In this document: positions 16,123 through 26,406 of the stretch, piece by piece | How the letters are laid out: each line of letters opens with the position of its first letter | Numbering within the stretch: position 1 is the first letter of the stretch | Origin: Pseudolysinimonas yzui | GTDB lineage: Bacteria; Actinomycetota; Actinomycetes; Actinomycetales; Microbacteriaceae | DNA length: 64,000 nt | Assembly (NCBI RefSeq): GCF_014653215.1 | Contig: NZ_BNAI01000003.1 | Location: forward strand, 124,001 to 188,000 | Direction of reading: 5' to 3' | The notes under the pieces: model-generated | Told to the model about the DNA's origin: nothing | What the model saw: only the letters and a program-made list of their open reading frames with translations | Databases searched by the model: none | Program-made: the position numbers and the translations under genes

Positions 16123-16695
16123 TTACGTCCCTTTCGCAGCCGCTTTGGCTGCCTTCTTGAACTCCCGCACCTTCGTGAGGGAGGAAGCATCCACGATATC
16201 GGCAACCGACCGATAACTTCCGGTCTCGCCGTAAAGCCCGGCGGCAGCCTGCCAGCCGGGGGCGGTCAGCCCGTACTGCTTGCCGAGCAGCGCGAGGAAG
16301 ATCTTCGCCTTCTGTTCGCCGAACCCGGGGAGCGCCTTGAGCCGCGCGAGCACGGTCGCCCCGTCGGGGTCTCCGTCGGTCCAGATGCGCTCCGCATCCC
16401 CGCGCCAGTCGGCGACGAGCGCCGCGCACAGCGCCTGCGTGCGCTCCGCCATCGACCCCGGAAACCGGTGCACCGCCGGCGTCTGCTTGAACACCTCGAC
16501 GAACTTCTCGGGGTCGGCGTTCGCGATGGTCGCCGCATCGAGCGTCCCGAGCCGTTCGCGGATCTTCGCGGGCCCCGCAAACGCCGTCTCCATCGGCACC
16601 TGCTGATCCAGCAGCATCCCGATCAGCAGAGCGAGAGGTTCTTCCGACAGCAAGGTGTCGGCGTCGGCGTCCCCCGTGATGTGCAACTCCGGCAT
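16123..16695 (-). CDS. HhH-GPD family protein, putative base-excision repair protein
   Basis: Small helix-hairpin-helix GPD-fold protein of 190 residues, related to DNA glycosylases. The hairpin LKALPGFGEQKAKIFLALLGKQYG is at about residues 125-148, and the N-terminal half has the helical MLLDQQVPMETA segment seen in a conserved actinobacterial subfamily. The position where endonuclease III and AlkA relatives carry the catalytic Asp (VDTHV-like) reads APGWQ here, and the lyase lysine is not evident, so activity is uncertain. The start ATG has no Shine-Dalgarno sequence but a TAAGCT hexamer six bases upstream, suggesting a leaderless message. Confidence 0.82.
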   Translation of the reverse strand: MPELHITGDADADTLLSEEPLALLIGMLLDQQVPMETAFAGPAKIRERLGTLDAATIANADPEKFVEVFKQTPAVHRFPGSMAERTQALCAALVADWRGDAERIWTDGDPDGATVLARLKALPGFGEQKAKIFLALLGKQYGLTAPGWQAAAGLYGETGSYRSVADIVDASSLTKVREFKKAAKAAAKGT

Positions 16696-16701
16696 GCCGC
16701 G

Positions 16702-16707
16702 AGCTTA
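16702..16707 (-). promoter_or_regulatory. Probable -10 (TAAGCT) of the HhH-GPD gene, leaderless
   Basis: TAAGCT on the minus strand ends 6 nt before the ATG at 16695. A start site at or next to the ATG would give a leaderless mRNA, consistent with the missing ribosome-binding site. Confidence 0.5.
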
Positions 16708-16722
16708 GGCACGCCGTCCATC

Positions 16723-16760
16723 GGTGGTCGAGTAGCGCCCGGAGGGAGTGTGTCGAGACC
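16723..16760 (+). repeat. REP-like intergenic repeat, copy A
   Basis: A 38-bp element starting GGTGGTCGAGTAG and ending GTGTCGAGACC. Its core can fold on itself, and it is the same element, in opposite orientation, as copy B at 17222-17260. From memory, similar GGTCTCGA...ACTCGACC repeats are scattered in Microbacteriaceae genomes; the match here is by eye only. Confidence 0.65.
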
Positions 16761-16784
16761 CGACAACGCCTACATCGGCGATCG

Positions 16785-17087
16785 TCAGCGATTCGAGCTC
16801 CAATCCTCCAACCGCGAGTGGAGCGTGACGTAGTTCAGGATGAGGTCGCCGTGCCGGCCTTCAGCCTCCAGAAGCGCAAAGTACCTCTTGGCTTCCGGCT
16901 CCGAATCGAATGCCGCTAGCTGGCCCTCGAGGTGGTCGTCGTCCGCGATCCGCGCCACCTCGTAGATCAGCTCCGGGCTCCGATAGCCGCGGGGCACCTT
17001 CATGAAGAAGGTCCGCCACGTGCGGAATTGCCACGGACCAATCCTCACCCGCCAGTGAAGAGGATTCACCACCTCGAGCTCGAACAT
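16785..17087 (-). CDS. Small hypothetical protein, 100 aa
   Basis: Unrecognised soluble protein of 100 residues, rich in Trp and Arg near the N-terminus (VNPLHWRVRIGPWQFRTWR), with Glu/Asp-rich helical segments after residue 40 and no signal or membrane segment. The ATG is the first possible start in the frame. It sits alone between two inverted copies of an intergenic repeat (16723-16760 and 17222-17260), so it may be a cassette-like acquisition. It is transcribed in the same direction as guaB1 but 182 bp away. No function is proposed. Confidence 0.65.
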   Translation of the reverse strand: MFELEVVNPLHWRVRIGPWQFRTWRTFFMKVPRGYRSPELIYEVARIADDDHLEGQLAAFDSEPEAKRYFALLEAEGRHGDLILNYVTLHSRLEDWSSNR

Positions 17088-17221
17088 GACGGGGCTCTAT
17101 TGCCGACAGCGGGCGCTGTCGCTGGTGGATGACCGTTCTCCCGACACGCCGTCGACACGCCGAACTTCCCCTGCGCGGTCCTCAGAGTGCGACAACAGTG
17201 GGTGCGCGTCGAGCCGATGCT

Positions 17222-17260
17222 GGTCTCGACACGGCGGCTGCGCCGCCTACTCGACCGCCG
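17222..17260 (-). repeat. REP-like intergenic repeat, copy B
   Basis: On the plus strand it starts GGTCTCGACACGGCGG and ends CTACTCGACCGCCG. Its reverse complement matches copy A at 16723-16760 at both ends (GGTCGAGTAG...GTGTCGAGACC) with a divergent, self-complementary GC-rich centre. The two copies flank the 100-aa gene as an inverted pair. Confidence 0.65.
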
Positions 17261-17269
17261 AGAGCGAAG

Positions 17270-18577
<1,308 letters not shown>

Positions 18578-18632
18578 TCAAAACGCCACCACACACAACA
18601 GACCTCAACGCAATGAGAGTGGGCGGTTTACC

Positions 18633-21600
18633 GTGTCGAGCCCCGTAACCGGGATCACATCAGAAGAAGAGTTCGGCGCCAACGAGTGGCTCGTTGACGA
18701 GATGTACGAGAGGTACCTCGCCGACAAGAACTCGGTCGACCAGAGCTGGTGGCCGGTTCTCGAGCAGCGCCGCTCCGGCACTCCGGCCGCCGCCGAACCG
18801 GCAGGCGAGTCGGCCCCCACCGCCGAGACCGAGCCCGACCCGCAGAACCAGGTCGGCGGTGAGGCGCAGATCCCCGAAGCGGTCACCGACAACGCCCCGG
18901 CCGCCGCCGTCCCCGTCGTTCAGGCACCCGCCACGGGCGGCACCCCGGTCGCCCGCACCACCAACGCCCCGGCGAAGCCGCAGCCGATCCCGGCCGACGC
19001 CCCGCAGGTCGCCCCCGCCGCCGACTCCGTCGAAGAAGACGTCGTCACGCAGCTCAAGGGCATGCAGAAGACGCTCGCAACCAACATGGATGCCAGCCTC
19101 ACCGTGCCGACGGCGACGAGCGTGCGCACCATCCCGGCGAAGCTCATGATCGACAACCGGATCGTGATCAACAACCACCTCAAGCGCGCCCGTGGCGGCA
19201 AGGTGTCGTTCACCCATCTCATCGCCTGGGCGATGGTGCAGGTGCTCAAGGAGTTCCCGAGCCAGAACGTCTTCTACGACGAGCCCGACGGCAAGCCGAG
19301 CGTCATCTCGCCCGCGCACGTCAACCTCGGCATCGCGATCGACCTGCCCAAGCCCGACGGCACCCGCTCGCTCATGGTTCCCGGCATCAAGCGCGCCGAC
19401 ACGATGGGGTTCGCCGACTTCGTCGCCGCCTACGAGGATGTCGTCGCCCGCACGCGTGCCAACAAGCTCACCGCCGACGACTTCAAGGGCATCACGATCT
19501 CGCTGACGAACCCGGGCGGGATCGGAACCGAGCACTCGGTGCCGCGGCTGATGAAGGGGCAGGGCTGCATCATCGGCGCCGGCGCCCTGGAGTACCCGGC
19601 CGCGTTCCAGGGGTCGAGCGCGAAGACGCTCGCCGAACTCGGCATCGGCAAGACGATCACCCTGACGTCGACCTACGACCACCGCGTCATCCAGGGCGCC
19701 GGTTCGGGCGAGTTCCTGAAGAAGGTACACGAGCTGCTCATCGGTGAGCGCGACTTCTACGAGAACATCTTCGCCTCGCTGCGCATCCCCTACGACCCGA
19801 TCCACTGGGCCGAGGACATCAACGTCGACCTCTCCGAGCGGGTGTCGAAGACGGCGCGCGTGCAGGAGCTCATCAACCACTACCGGGTGCGCGGCCACCT
19901 GATGGCCGACATCGACCCGCTCGAGTACGTGCAGCGGTCGCACCCCGACCTCGACCTGTCGAGCCACGGCCTCACCTTCTGGGACCTCGACCGCGAGTAC
20001 GTCGTCGGCGGTTTCGCCGGCAAGCGCAGCGCGCTGCTGCGCGAGGTGCTCGGCGTGCTCCGCGACTCCTACTGCCGCACGGTCGGCGTCGAGTACATGC
20101 ACATCCAGAACCCGGAGGAGCGCGCCTGGTTCCAGGAGCGTCTCGAGCGGCCGTACGAGAAGCCGACGAAGGAAGAGCAGCTGCGCATCCTCTCGAAGCT
20201 CAACGAGGCCGAGGCGTTCGAGACCTTCCTGCAGACCAAGTACGTCGGGCAGAAGCGCTTCAGTCTCGAGGGCGGCGAGTCGACGATCGCGCTGCTCGAC
20301 GAGATCCTCCAGGGTGCCGCCGAAGCGGGCCTCGAGGAGGTCGCCATCGGCATGGCGCACCGGGGCCGTCTCAACGTGCTCACCAACATCGCGGGCAAGA
20401 CCTACGGCCAGATCTTCCGCGAGTTCGAGGGCACGCAAGACCCGAAGACCGTGCAGGGCTCCGGCGACGTGAAGTACCACCTCGGCACCGAGGGAACCTT
20501 CACCGGGATGACGGGCAAGGAGGTCGCGGTGTACCTCGCGGCCAACCCCTCACACCTCGAAGCCGTCGACGGCGTGCTCGAAGGCATCGTGCGGGCCAAG
20601 CAGGATCGCAGTGCCCCCGGCACGTTCAACGTGCTGCCGCTGCTCGTGCACGGCGACGCCTCGATGGCCGGTCAGGGCATCGTGATGGAACAGCTGCAGA
20701 TGTCGCAGCTGCGCGCCTACCGCACCGGCGGCACGATCCACGTCGTCATCAACAACCAGGTCGGCTTCACCACGCCGCCGTCGGAGGCCCGCAGCTCGGT
20801 CTACGCCTCGGATGTCGCCAAGACGATCCAGGCTCCGATCCTGCACGTCAACGGCGACGACCCCGAAGCCGTGGTGCGCGTCGCGGAGCACGCCTTCGCC
20901 TACCGGCAGAAGTTCAAGAAGGATGTCGTCGTCGACCTCATCTGCTACCGCCGGCGCGGACACAACGAGGGCGACGACCCGTCGATGACGCAGCCGCTCA
21001 TGACGACGCTCATCGAGGCCAAGCGCAGCGTGCGCACCCTGTACACCGAGGCGCTCGTCGGCCGTGGCGACATCACGCAGGAGGAGTTCGAGGCCGCCCA
21101 CCGCGACTTCCAGGAACGACTCGAGCGCGCGTTCGCCGAGACCCACGCCGCGCAGACCGGCACCATCCCGGTCGTCACGACCGACAGCCAGCCGGTCGCC
21201 GACCTGGAGCGTCCCGACGCGCAGCAGGACGACTCCGCAGGCGAACCCGCGACCACCGGCATCTCGCAGGCGCTGCTCGAGCAGATCGGTGACGCGCACG
21301 GCAACCTGCCCGAGGGCTTCACGGTGCACCCGAAGCTGCGGCAGCTGCTGAACAAGCGCATGGAGATGAGCCGCAACGGGCAGATCGACTGGGGCTTCGG
21401 TGAGCTCATCGCGCTCGGCTCCCTGCTCACGGAGGGCACCCCGGTGCGCCTCGTCGGTCAGGACGCCCGGCGCGGAACGTTCGTGTCGCGGCACGCCGTG
21501 TTCCACGACCGCGAGAACGGCCAGGAGTGGCTGCCGCTCGCGAACCTCGCCGAGAACCAGGCGAAGTTCTGGATCTACGACTCGCTGCTGTCGGAGTACG

Positions 21601-22421
21601 CCGCCCTCGGCTTCGAGTACGGCTACTCGGTCGAGCGGCCCGACGCGCTCGTGCTCTGGGAAGCCCAGTTCGGCGACTTCGTCGACGGGGCTCAGACCGT
21701 CATCGACACGTTCATCTCGAGCGCCGAGCAGAAGTGGGGCCAGCGCTCCAGCGTCGTGCTGCTGCTGCCGCACGGCTACGAGGGCCAGGGTCCCGACCAC
21801 TCGTCGGCGCGCATCGAGCGCTTCCTGCAGCTCGCCGCGGAAGACAACATGACGATCGCGCGCCCGTCGACGCCCGCGTCGTACTTCCACCTGCTGCGCC
21901 GTCAGGCCTACGCCCGGCCGCGTCGCCCGCTGGTCGTCTTCACGCCGAAGTCGATGCTGCGGCTCCGCGGCGCGACGAGCGAGGTCGCCGACTTCACGTC
22001 GGGCCGATTCGAGCCGGTCATCGACGACGCACGGCTGACCGAGCAGGGCGCGGGCGACGCCGTGAAGCGGGTGCTGCTGCACGCCGGCAAGCTGCACTAC
22101 GACCTGCTCGCCGAGGTCGAGAAACGGGATGACGCGGGCTCCTTCGCGCTGGTGCGCGTCGAGCAGTACCACCCGTTGCCCGTCGCCGAGATCACGGCGG
22201 CACTCGGCCGCTACCCGAACGCGGAGATCGTCTGGGTGCAGGAGGAGCCGGAGAACCAGGGCGCCTGGCCGTTCATGCTGATGGAGCTCGCTCCGCGGCT
22301 GCCGCTGGGGCGCACCATCCGGGTCGTCTCGCGTCCGGCATCCGCCGCGACGGCGACCGGTTCGTCGAAGCGTTCCGCCGCCGAGCAGACCGATCTGATC
22401 GAACGGGCCTTCAGCCTCTGA
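18633..22421 (+). CDS. kgd: Multifunctional 2-oxoglutarate decarboxylase / E1-E2 component of 2-oxoglutarate metabolism
   Basis: Actinobacterial Kgd/SucA, 1262 residues: an acyltransferase (E2-like) domain fused to a thiamine-diphosphate E1. It works in the TCA cycle as 2-oxoglutarate decarboxylase/dehydrogenase component. The N-terminal helix and a Pro/Ala linker (to about 130) lead into the acyltransferase domain with DHRVIQGAGSG at about residue 349. The E1 part has the ThDP motif from HGDASMAGQG (about 672) to VINNQVGF. There is no lipoyl domain, as usual for this fusion. The frame is open far upstream, but the family N-terminus begins with MSSPVTGI from the GTG at 18633. It ends 7 bp before the convergent acyl-CoA synthetase. 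Confidence 0.95.
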   Translation: MSSPVTGITSEEEFGANEWLVDEMYERYLADKNSVDQSWWPVLEQRRSGTPAAAEPAGESAPTAETEPDPQNQVGGEAQIPEAVTDNAPAAAVPVVQAPATGGTPVARTTNAPAKPQPIPADAPQVAPAADSVEEDVVTQLKGMQKTLATNMDASLTVPTATSVRTIPAKLMIDNRIVINNHLKRARGGKVSFTHLIAWAMVQVLKEFPSQNVFYDEPDGKPSVISPAHVNLGIAIDLPKPDGTRSLMVPGIKRADTMGFADFVAAYEDVVARTRANKLTADDFKGITISLTNPGGIGTEHSVPRLMKGQGCIIGAGALEYPAAFQGSSAKTLAELGIGKTITLTSTYDHRVIQGAGSGEFLKKVHELLIGERDFYENIFASLRIPYDPIHWAEDINVDLSERVSKTARVQELINHYRVRGHLMADIDPLEYVQRSHPDLDLSSHGLTFWDLDREYVVGGFAGKRSALLREVLGVLRDSYCRTVGVEYMHIQNPEERAWFQERLERPYEKPTKEEQLRILSKLNEAEAFETFLQTKYVGQKRFSLEGGESTIALLDEILQGAAEAGLEEVAIGMAHRGRLNVLTNIAGKTYGQIFREFEGTQDPKTVQGSGDVKYHLGTEGTFTGMTGKEVAVYLAANPSHLEAVDGVLEGIVRAKQDRSAPGTFNVLPLLVHGDASMAGQGIVMEQLQMSQLRAYRTGGTIHVVINNQVGFTTPPSEARSSVYASDVAKTIQAPILHVNGDDPEAVVRVAEHAFAYRQKFKKDVVVDLICYRRRGHNEGDDPSMTQPLMTTLIEAKRSVRTLYTEALVGRGDITQEEFEAAHRDFQERLERAFAETHAAQTGTIPVVTTDSQPVADLERPDAQQDDSAGEPATTGISQALLEQIGDAHGNLPEGFTVHPKLRQLLNKRMEMSRNGQIDWGFGELIALGSLLTEGTPVRLVGQDARRGTFVSRHAVFHDRENGQEWLPLANLAENQAKFWIYDSLLSEYAALGFEYGYSVERPDALVLWEAQFGDFVDGAQTVIDTFISSAEQKWGQRSSVVLLLPHGYEGQGPDHSSARIERFLQLAAEDNMTIARPSTPASYFHLLRRQAYARPRRPLVVFTPKSMLRLRGATSEVADFTSGRFEPVIDDARLTEQGAGDAVKRVLLHAGKLHYDLLAEVEKRDDAGSFALVRVEQYHPLPVAEITAALGRYPNAEIVWVQEEPENQGAWPFMLMELAPRLPLGRTIRVVSRPASAATATGSSKRSAAEQTDLIERAFSL

Positions 22422-22443
22422 GCCGAGGTCAGGCCTGCGGCTC
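22420..22443. terminator. Possible bidirectional terminator between kgd and the acyl-CoA synthetase
   Basis: GAGCCG (22420-22425) and CGGCTC (22438-22443) can pair around a 12-nt loop exactly where two convergent genes meet. The stem is short and has no T-run, so this is a weak call. Confidence 0.3.
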
Positions 22444-24066
22444 CGTCACGAGCTTCTGGAGGTGGCGCAGGTCGACCTTGCCGCTCGGGCCGCGGTCGAG
22501 TGAGTCGCGGACCAGCAGACGGCGGGGCCGCTTGTACCCGGCGAGCCGGGTGCCGAGGTAGGCATCGAGGTCTGCGACCGTCGGTGCGCTGCCGGCGCGC
22601 CGGGCGACGACGGCCGCGACGACGGCACCCCAGCGGTCGTCGGGGAGGCCGAAGACGGCCGCGTCGACGACATCCGGATGCGCCAGCAGCAGGTCTTCGA
22701 CCTCGACCGGGTAGACCTTCTCGCCGCCCGTGTTGATGACGGTCGAGTCGCGCCCGAGGAACTCGATCACTCCGTCGGCGTCGACCCGCACCCAGTCGCC
22801 GGGGACGACGTGCCGGACGCCGCCGATGTCGCGGTAGACCTCGGCCGTCTTCTGCGGCTGGTCGAGGTACCCCAGCGGCATCGCCCCCCGGTAGGCGAGC
22901 ACGCCGACGCCCTCCCGCACAACGCGACCCTCGGCATCCAGAACCACCGCGCCGTCGGCCAGCCGCAGCCGGCTCGGGAGGTCGTCGGGTGAGCTGACCG
23001 TGGCGTACGCGAACGGGCCGCCCTCGCTGGCTCCGACGATGTCGATGAGGGTTGCCCCCGCATGCCGGAGCAGATCGGCCTTGCGGTCGTCGGTCCACGC
23101 CATCCCCGAGCTGACGATCGTGCCGAGCGTCGAGGCGTCGTACGGTTCGCCCTCGAGCGCCGCACGGTCCAGCTCTTCGACGAGCGGCGTCGCGATCGCG
23201 TTGCCCGCGATGACGAGGCGGGTCACGCCGTGGCGGGCGATCGCCCGCAGCGCCCGCGCGGGATCGAACCGCGGCGAGTCGAGGAAGACGACGAGACCCC
23301 CTGCCGCGAGGGTGTTCATGCTCTGGAACATGGCCGCCGCGTGCATCAGCGGCGAGATGGGGAGGGTGCGCGGCTTCGCGACGTCGGCGCGCATCGCGAG
23401 GTGGACGATCTCGTCGACACTCGTCGGGAACGGCACGCCCGCCGGGCCGTAGATCGAGACCATCTGGGCGTCGAGCAGGTCGCCGTGCCGCCAGACGACG
23501 GCCTTGGGCGCGCCCGTCGTCCCCCCGGTGAACAGGTAGATCTCGTCGCCGCCCCCGAGCGTCGTGACCTCGGCCCGCTCGGAGCGCAGAAGGTCGGCGT
23601 AACGTTCGGCCCGCCGCTCGCCGGACGTGACCGGGGCGGCGTCGGCGTCCGCGATCTCGACGAGCCCGACCGGGAACCCGAACGTCGCGCTCGCCTCGCG
23701 CACGACGTCGCCGAGGGACTCCGGGTACAGCAGCACCCGGGCCCCGCTCGTCCGCACGAGGTCGGACAGTTCGTGCGGGCGGTAGCGGAAGTTCAGGTTG
23801 ACCGGAACGGCCCCGAGCTTGAAGAGTGCGTAGATCGCCTCGAGGTACTCGGGCCGGTTGTAGAGGAAGAGCCCGACCGGGTCGCCCTGCGCCACTCCGC
23901 GTTCGGCGAGCGCCCCGGCGAGCCGAGCGGCCCGGTCTTCGAGTTCGCCGTAGCTCAGCGTCGTGTCGCCTCCGGCCACCGCCGGAGCGTCGGGCGCGGC
24001 GGCGGCGATGCGGTCCCAGATCTGCGACCAGTTGAGCGCCCATGCGGGTTCCGGCACGACGACCAT
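22429..24066 (-). CDS. Acyl-CoA synthetase (AMP-binding, class I adenylate-forming)
   Basis: Fatty- or carboxylic-acid:CoA ligase of 545 residues. The ATP-binding P-loop YLFTGGTTGAPK is near residue 195, the adenylate-binding segment GDWVRVDADGVIEFLGR with STVINTGGEKVYP near 425-450, and the catalytic lysine in GPSGKVDL near the C-terminus. The frame is open to 24138, but the ATG at 24066 has GAGGGGA upstream and starts just after the stop of the SDR gene. Last gene of the eight-gene operon beginning with livJ; it would convert the imported acid to its CoA thioester. The acid is not known. Confidence 0.92.
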   Translation of the reverse strand: MVVVPEPAWALNWSQIWDRIAAAAPDAPAVAGGDTTLSYGELEDRAARLAGALAERGVAQGDPVGLFLYNRPEYLEAIYALFKLGAVPVNLNFRYRPHELSDLVRTSGARVLLYPESLGDVVREASATFGFPVGLVEIADADAAPVTSGERRAERYADLLRSERAEVTTLGGGDEIYLFTGGTTGAPKAVVWRHGDLLDAQMVSIYGPAGVPFPTSVDEIVHLAMRADVAKPRTLPISPLMHAAAMFQSMNTLAAGGLVVFLDSPRFDPARALRAIARHGVTRLVIAGNAIATPLVEELDRAALEGEPYDASTLGTIVSSGMAWTDDRKADLLRHAGATLIDIVGASEGGPFAYATVSSPDDLPSRLRLADGAVVLDAEGRVVREGVGVLAYRGAMPLGYLDQPQKTAEVYRDIGGVRHVVPGDWVRVDADGVIEFLGRDSTVINTGGEKVYPVEVEDLLLAHPDVVDAAVFGLPDDRWGAVVAAVVARRAGSAPTVADLDAYLGTRLAGYKRPRRLLVRDSLDRGPSGKVDLRHLQKLVTEPQA

Positions 24067-24074
24067 TGTTCCCC

Positions 24075-24983
24075 TCACCCGAGCGACGGCAGCACTGCTC
24101 CGGACGGCTGCCGACGCTTCTCGAAAGCGGTACGCCACGTCTCGCCGATCAGCTCGGCGGTCCAGCCGCCGTCGGAGTACTCCACCGCGGCCTCGGCCGG
24201 GTGCGTGTACAGCGTGAGCCGGTCACCGCCGATTCCGATCGCCTGCCCCGTGACGTCGGCCGCCGCATCCGATGCGAGCCACACGACGAGAGGGGCGACA
24301 TCCTCCGGTGATCCCAAAGCATGTTCGCGACGCACCGAGCGCGGCAGCGGCTCCCCCTGCAGGAAGCCTTCGTAGAGCTCGGTGTAGGCCGGGATCGTCC
24401 CGGTCATCGCGGTCATCGCGGTCGGCACGACGACATTGGCGGTGATGCGGTCGCGAGCCAGTTCCAGCGACCAGGTGCGCGCCATCGCGACGAGGCCCGC
24501 CTTGACCGCCGCGTAGTTGGTCTGCCCGAAGCTTCCGAACTGGCCGGCCGGGGATCCGATGAGGATGAGCCGGCCGCCCTCGCCCTGCTCGCGCATCGCG
24601 GTCGCGGCCGCACGGCCGAGCGTGAAGGTGCCGCGCAGATGCGTCGAGACGACGAGGTCGAAGTCATCGTCGCTCATCTTCCACAGCACCCGGTCACGCA
24701 GCACCCCGGCGTTGGAGACGACGATGTCGAGCCTGCCGAGCCGCGTGCGTGCGGCGTCGACCAACGTTGCGGCGACTTCGGTCGAGCCGACCGGCGCGAC
24801 GACCGCGGTCGCCTGCCCGCCGGCTGCCGTGATGGCGTCGACCACGGTCGCCGCCGTCTCCCCGTCGATGTCGTTGACGACGACGGCGGCACCGGCGGCG
24901 GCCAGCTGTTCGGCATACGCGCGCCCCAGCCCTCGGCCACTGCCGGTGACGATCGCGACGCGCCCGTCGAGCTGCCCGCTCAT
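24075..24983 (-). CDS. SDR family oxidoreductase
   Basis: Short-chain dehydrogenase/reductase of 302 residues. NAD(P)-binding TGSGRGLGRAYA is at about residues 13-24, SNAGV near 95, and the catalytic Ser and YAAVK sit in the GSPAGQFGSFGQTNYAAVK region near 155. The layout resembles the 3-hydroxyacyl-CoA dehydrogenase domains of MFE-2-type enzymes, and with the MaoC hydratase directly upstream it could supply the hydratase/dehydrogenase steps of a beta-oxidation spiral (inference). The long upstream open frame is antisense to nothing meaningful; the ATG at 24983 overlaps the MaoC stop by 4 bp (ATGA). Confidence 0.9.
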   Translation of the reverse strand: MSGQLDGRVAIVTGSGRGLGRAYAEQLAAAGAAVVVNDIDGETAATVVDAITAAGGQATAVVAPVGSTEVAATLVDAARTRLGRLDIVVSNAGVLRDRVLWKMSDDDFDLVVSTHLRGTFTLGRAAATAMREQGEGGRLILIGSPAGQFGSFGQTNYAAVKAGLVAMARTWSLELARDRITANVVVPTAMTAMTGTIPAYTELYEGFLQGEPLPRSVRREHALGSPEDVAPLVVWLASDAAADVTGQAIGIGGDRLTLYTHPAEAAVEYSDGGWTAELIGETWRTAFEKRRQPSGAVLPSLG

Positions 24984-25441
24984 GCGTAGTACCTCAGCAC
25001 CATGTCGGCGACGCACACCGGTTTCGTCGCACCCTCGACCTCGAAGGTGACCTCGGCCTCGATCTGGGTTCCGCCGGGCACCTCGGTCGCCGCGCGGACG
25101 ATCCCCCGCACCCGCACGCGTCCCCCGACCGGAACGGGGGCCGGGAAGCGCAGGCGGTTGAGCCCGTAGTTGACGCCGAGCCCGACCTCGGTGACCTCGA
25201 ACACCTCGGCCATGAGCGGCGCGACGAGACACAGCGTGAAGTAGCCGTGCACGATCGTGCCGCCGAACGGGGTGGACGCCGCGAAGACGGGGTCGAGGTG
25301 CACGGGGTTGTGATCCCCCGTGAGGTCGGCGAAGCGGTTGACCTCATCCTGGGAGATCTCGCGCCACGACGAGGGTCCGAACTCGGAGCCGACCAGGGTC
25401 GGAAGTTCGGTCAACGATGCGCGGAGACGCTGGTTCGCCAC
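24980..25441 (-). CDS. MaoC family dehydratase
   Basis: Hot-dog fold enoyl-CoA hydratase-type protein of 153 residues. The (R)-specific hydratase motif FADLTGDHNPVHLDPVFA (catalytic Asp and His) is at about residues 38-55, followed by PFGGTIVHGYF. Start taken as the GTG at 25441, which has GAAAGGA upstream; longer frames reach 25480 but have no ribosome-binding site. The start lies inside the last 31 bp of the permease gene livM, so translation is probably coupled. It is in an operon with an SDR and an acyl-CoA synthetase. Confidence 0.88.
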   Translation of the reverse strand: MANQRLRASLTELPTLVGSEFGPSSWREISQDEVNRFADLTGDHNPVHLDPVFAASTPFGGTIVHGYFTLCLVAPLMAEVFEVTEVGLGVNYGLNRLRFPAPVPVGGRVRVRGIVRAATEVPGGTQIEAEVTFEVEGATKPVCVADMVLRYYA

Positions 25442-26406
25442 GAGGCCTTTTCCTTTCGTGAGGCAACGCGGCGACGCCACGCCTTCTGGATGCTGGGGAC
25501 GATGCCGTCGGGCAGGAACAGCAGCACGACGACGAGAACGATGGCGTAGCCGGCGTACTGCAGCGTCGGCCCGGCCGTGGCCGGCAACCCCGGCATGGTG
25601 CTGAGCACGTTGAGGACCTGCAGGAGCACGGCGATGACGAGCACGCCGACGATGCCGCCCCAGAGCGAGCCGATGCCGCCGACGACGGCCATGATCACGT
25701 ACTCGAACGACTTCGACGCGGGAAAGGAGTCCTGGCTCACGAAGGGGATGAAGAACGCCGACAGGGCGCCCGCGAAGCCGGCGAAGACGGCGGACAGCCC
25801 GAACACCTGGATCTTGCTGCGCAGCACGGGAACACCCGAGGATGCCGCCGCCGTCTCACTCCCTCGTAGCGCACGCATCCCCCGGCCGAACCGGCTCGCG
25901 ACGAGGTGCTGCGAGACGACGAGGGCGATGACGAGGATCCCGACCGCCAGGTAGACGTACCCGAGCTGCCCGCCGGGAAGCAGCGGCGGAATCCCCATGA
26001 TCCCCACCCCGCCCCCGAACAGCGGCACGGTGCTCATCACGAGATGGACGAGCAGCAGCACGGCGAGGGTGCCGAACGCGAGGTAGTGGCCCCGCAGCCT
26101 GAGCAGCGGCGCGCCGATCGCCACCGCGAAGGCCCCCGCCACGACGGGTGCGGCGAGCAGGCCGACGACCGGCGGAAGACCCAGTTGCCGGCACAGGACA
26201 CCGACGGTCAGCGCGCCGACCGCGACGAAGGCCGACTGCCCGAGCGACGCCTGGCCGGCGTACCCCATGAACAGGGTGAGGCCGACGACGACGATCATCG
26301 ACAGCAGCATCTGCATGAGGAAGGTCAGGTCGCGCACGAACAAGGGCAGGATGATCGCCACGATCGCGAAGGCGGCGATCGGGATGTAGGGGGCGAGGCG
26401 TCTCAT
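25411..26406 (-). CDS. livM: Branched-chain-type ABC transporter permease (LivM)
   Basis: Inner-membrane permease of the LivM family, 331 residues with about eight to nine hydrophobic helices. The N-terminal GYAGQASLGQSAFVAVGAL segment and the cytoplasmic coupling loop RFGRGMRALRGSETAAASSG are characteristic. The ATG at 26406 overlaps the livH stop as ATGA. It forms the transmembrane pore with LivH. The neighbouring MaoC, SDR and CoA ligase genes suggest that the cargo is a carboxylic acid and not an amino acid, as for other Liv-type transporters found in aromatic-acid operons. Confidence 0.92.
   Translation of the reverse strand: MRRLAPYIPIAAFAIVAIILPLFVRDLTFLMQMLLSMIVVVGLTLFMGYAGQASLGQSAFVAVGALTVGVLCRQLGLPPVVGLLAAPVVAGAFAVAIGAPLLRLRGHYLAFGTLAVLLLVHLVMSTVPLFGGGVGIMGIPPLLPGGQLGYVYLAVGILVIALVVSQHLVASRFGRGMRALRGSETAAASSGVPVLRSKIQVFGLSAVFAGFAGALSAFFIPFVSQDSFPASKSFEYVIMAVVGGIGSLWGGIVGVLVIAVLLQVLNVLSTMPGLPATAGPTLQYAGYAIVLVVVLLFLPDGIVPSIQKAWRRRVASRKEKASWRTSVSAHR

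Noticed and set aside
18660-20480. Long minus-strand frames opposite kgd, and similar long antisense frames opposite typA, gcvP and hyuA
   Set aside because: High third-position GC keeps antisense frames open; their translations are Arg/Val/Asp-rich and match no family.
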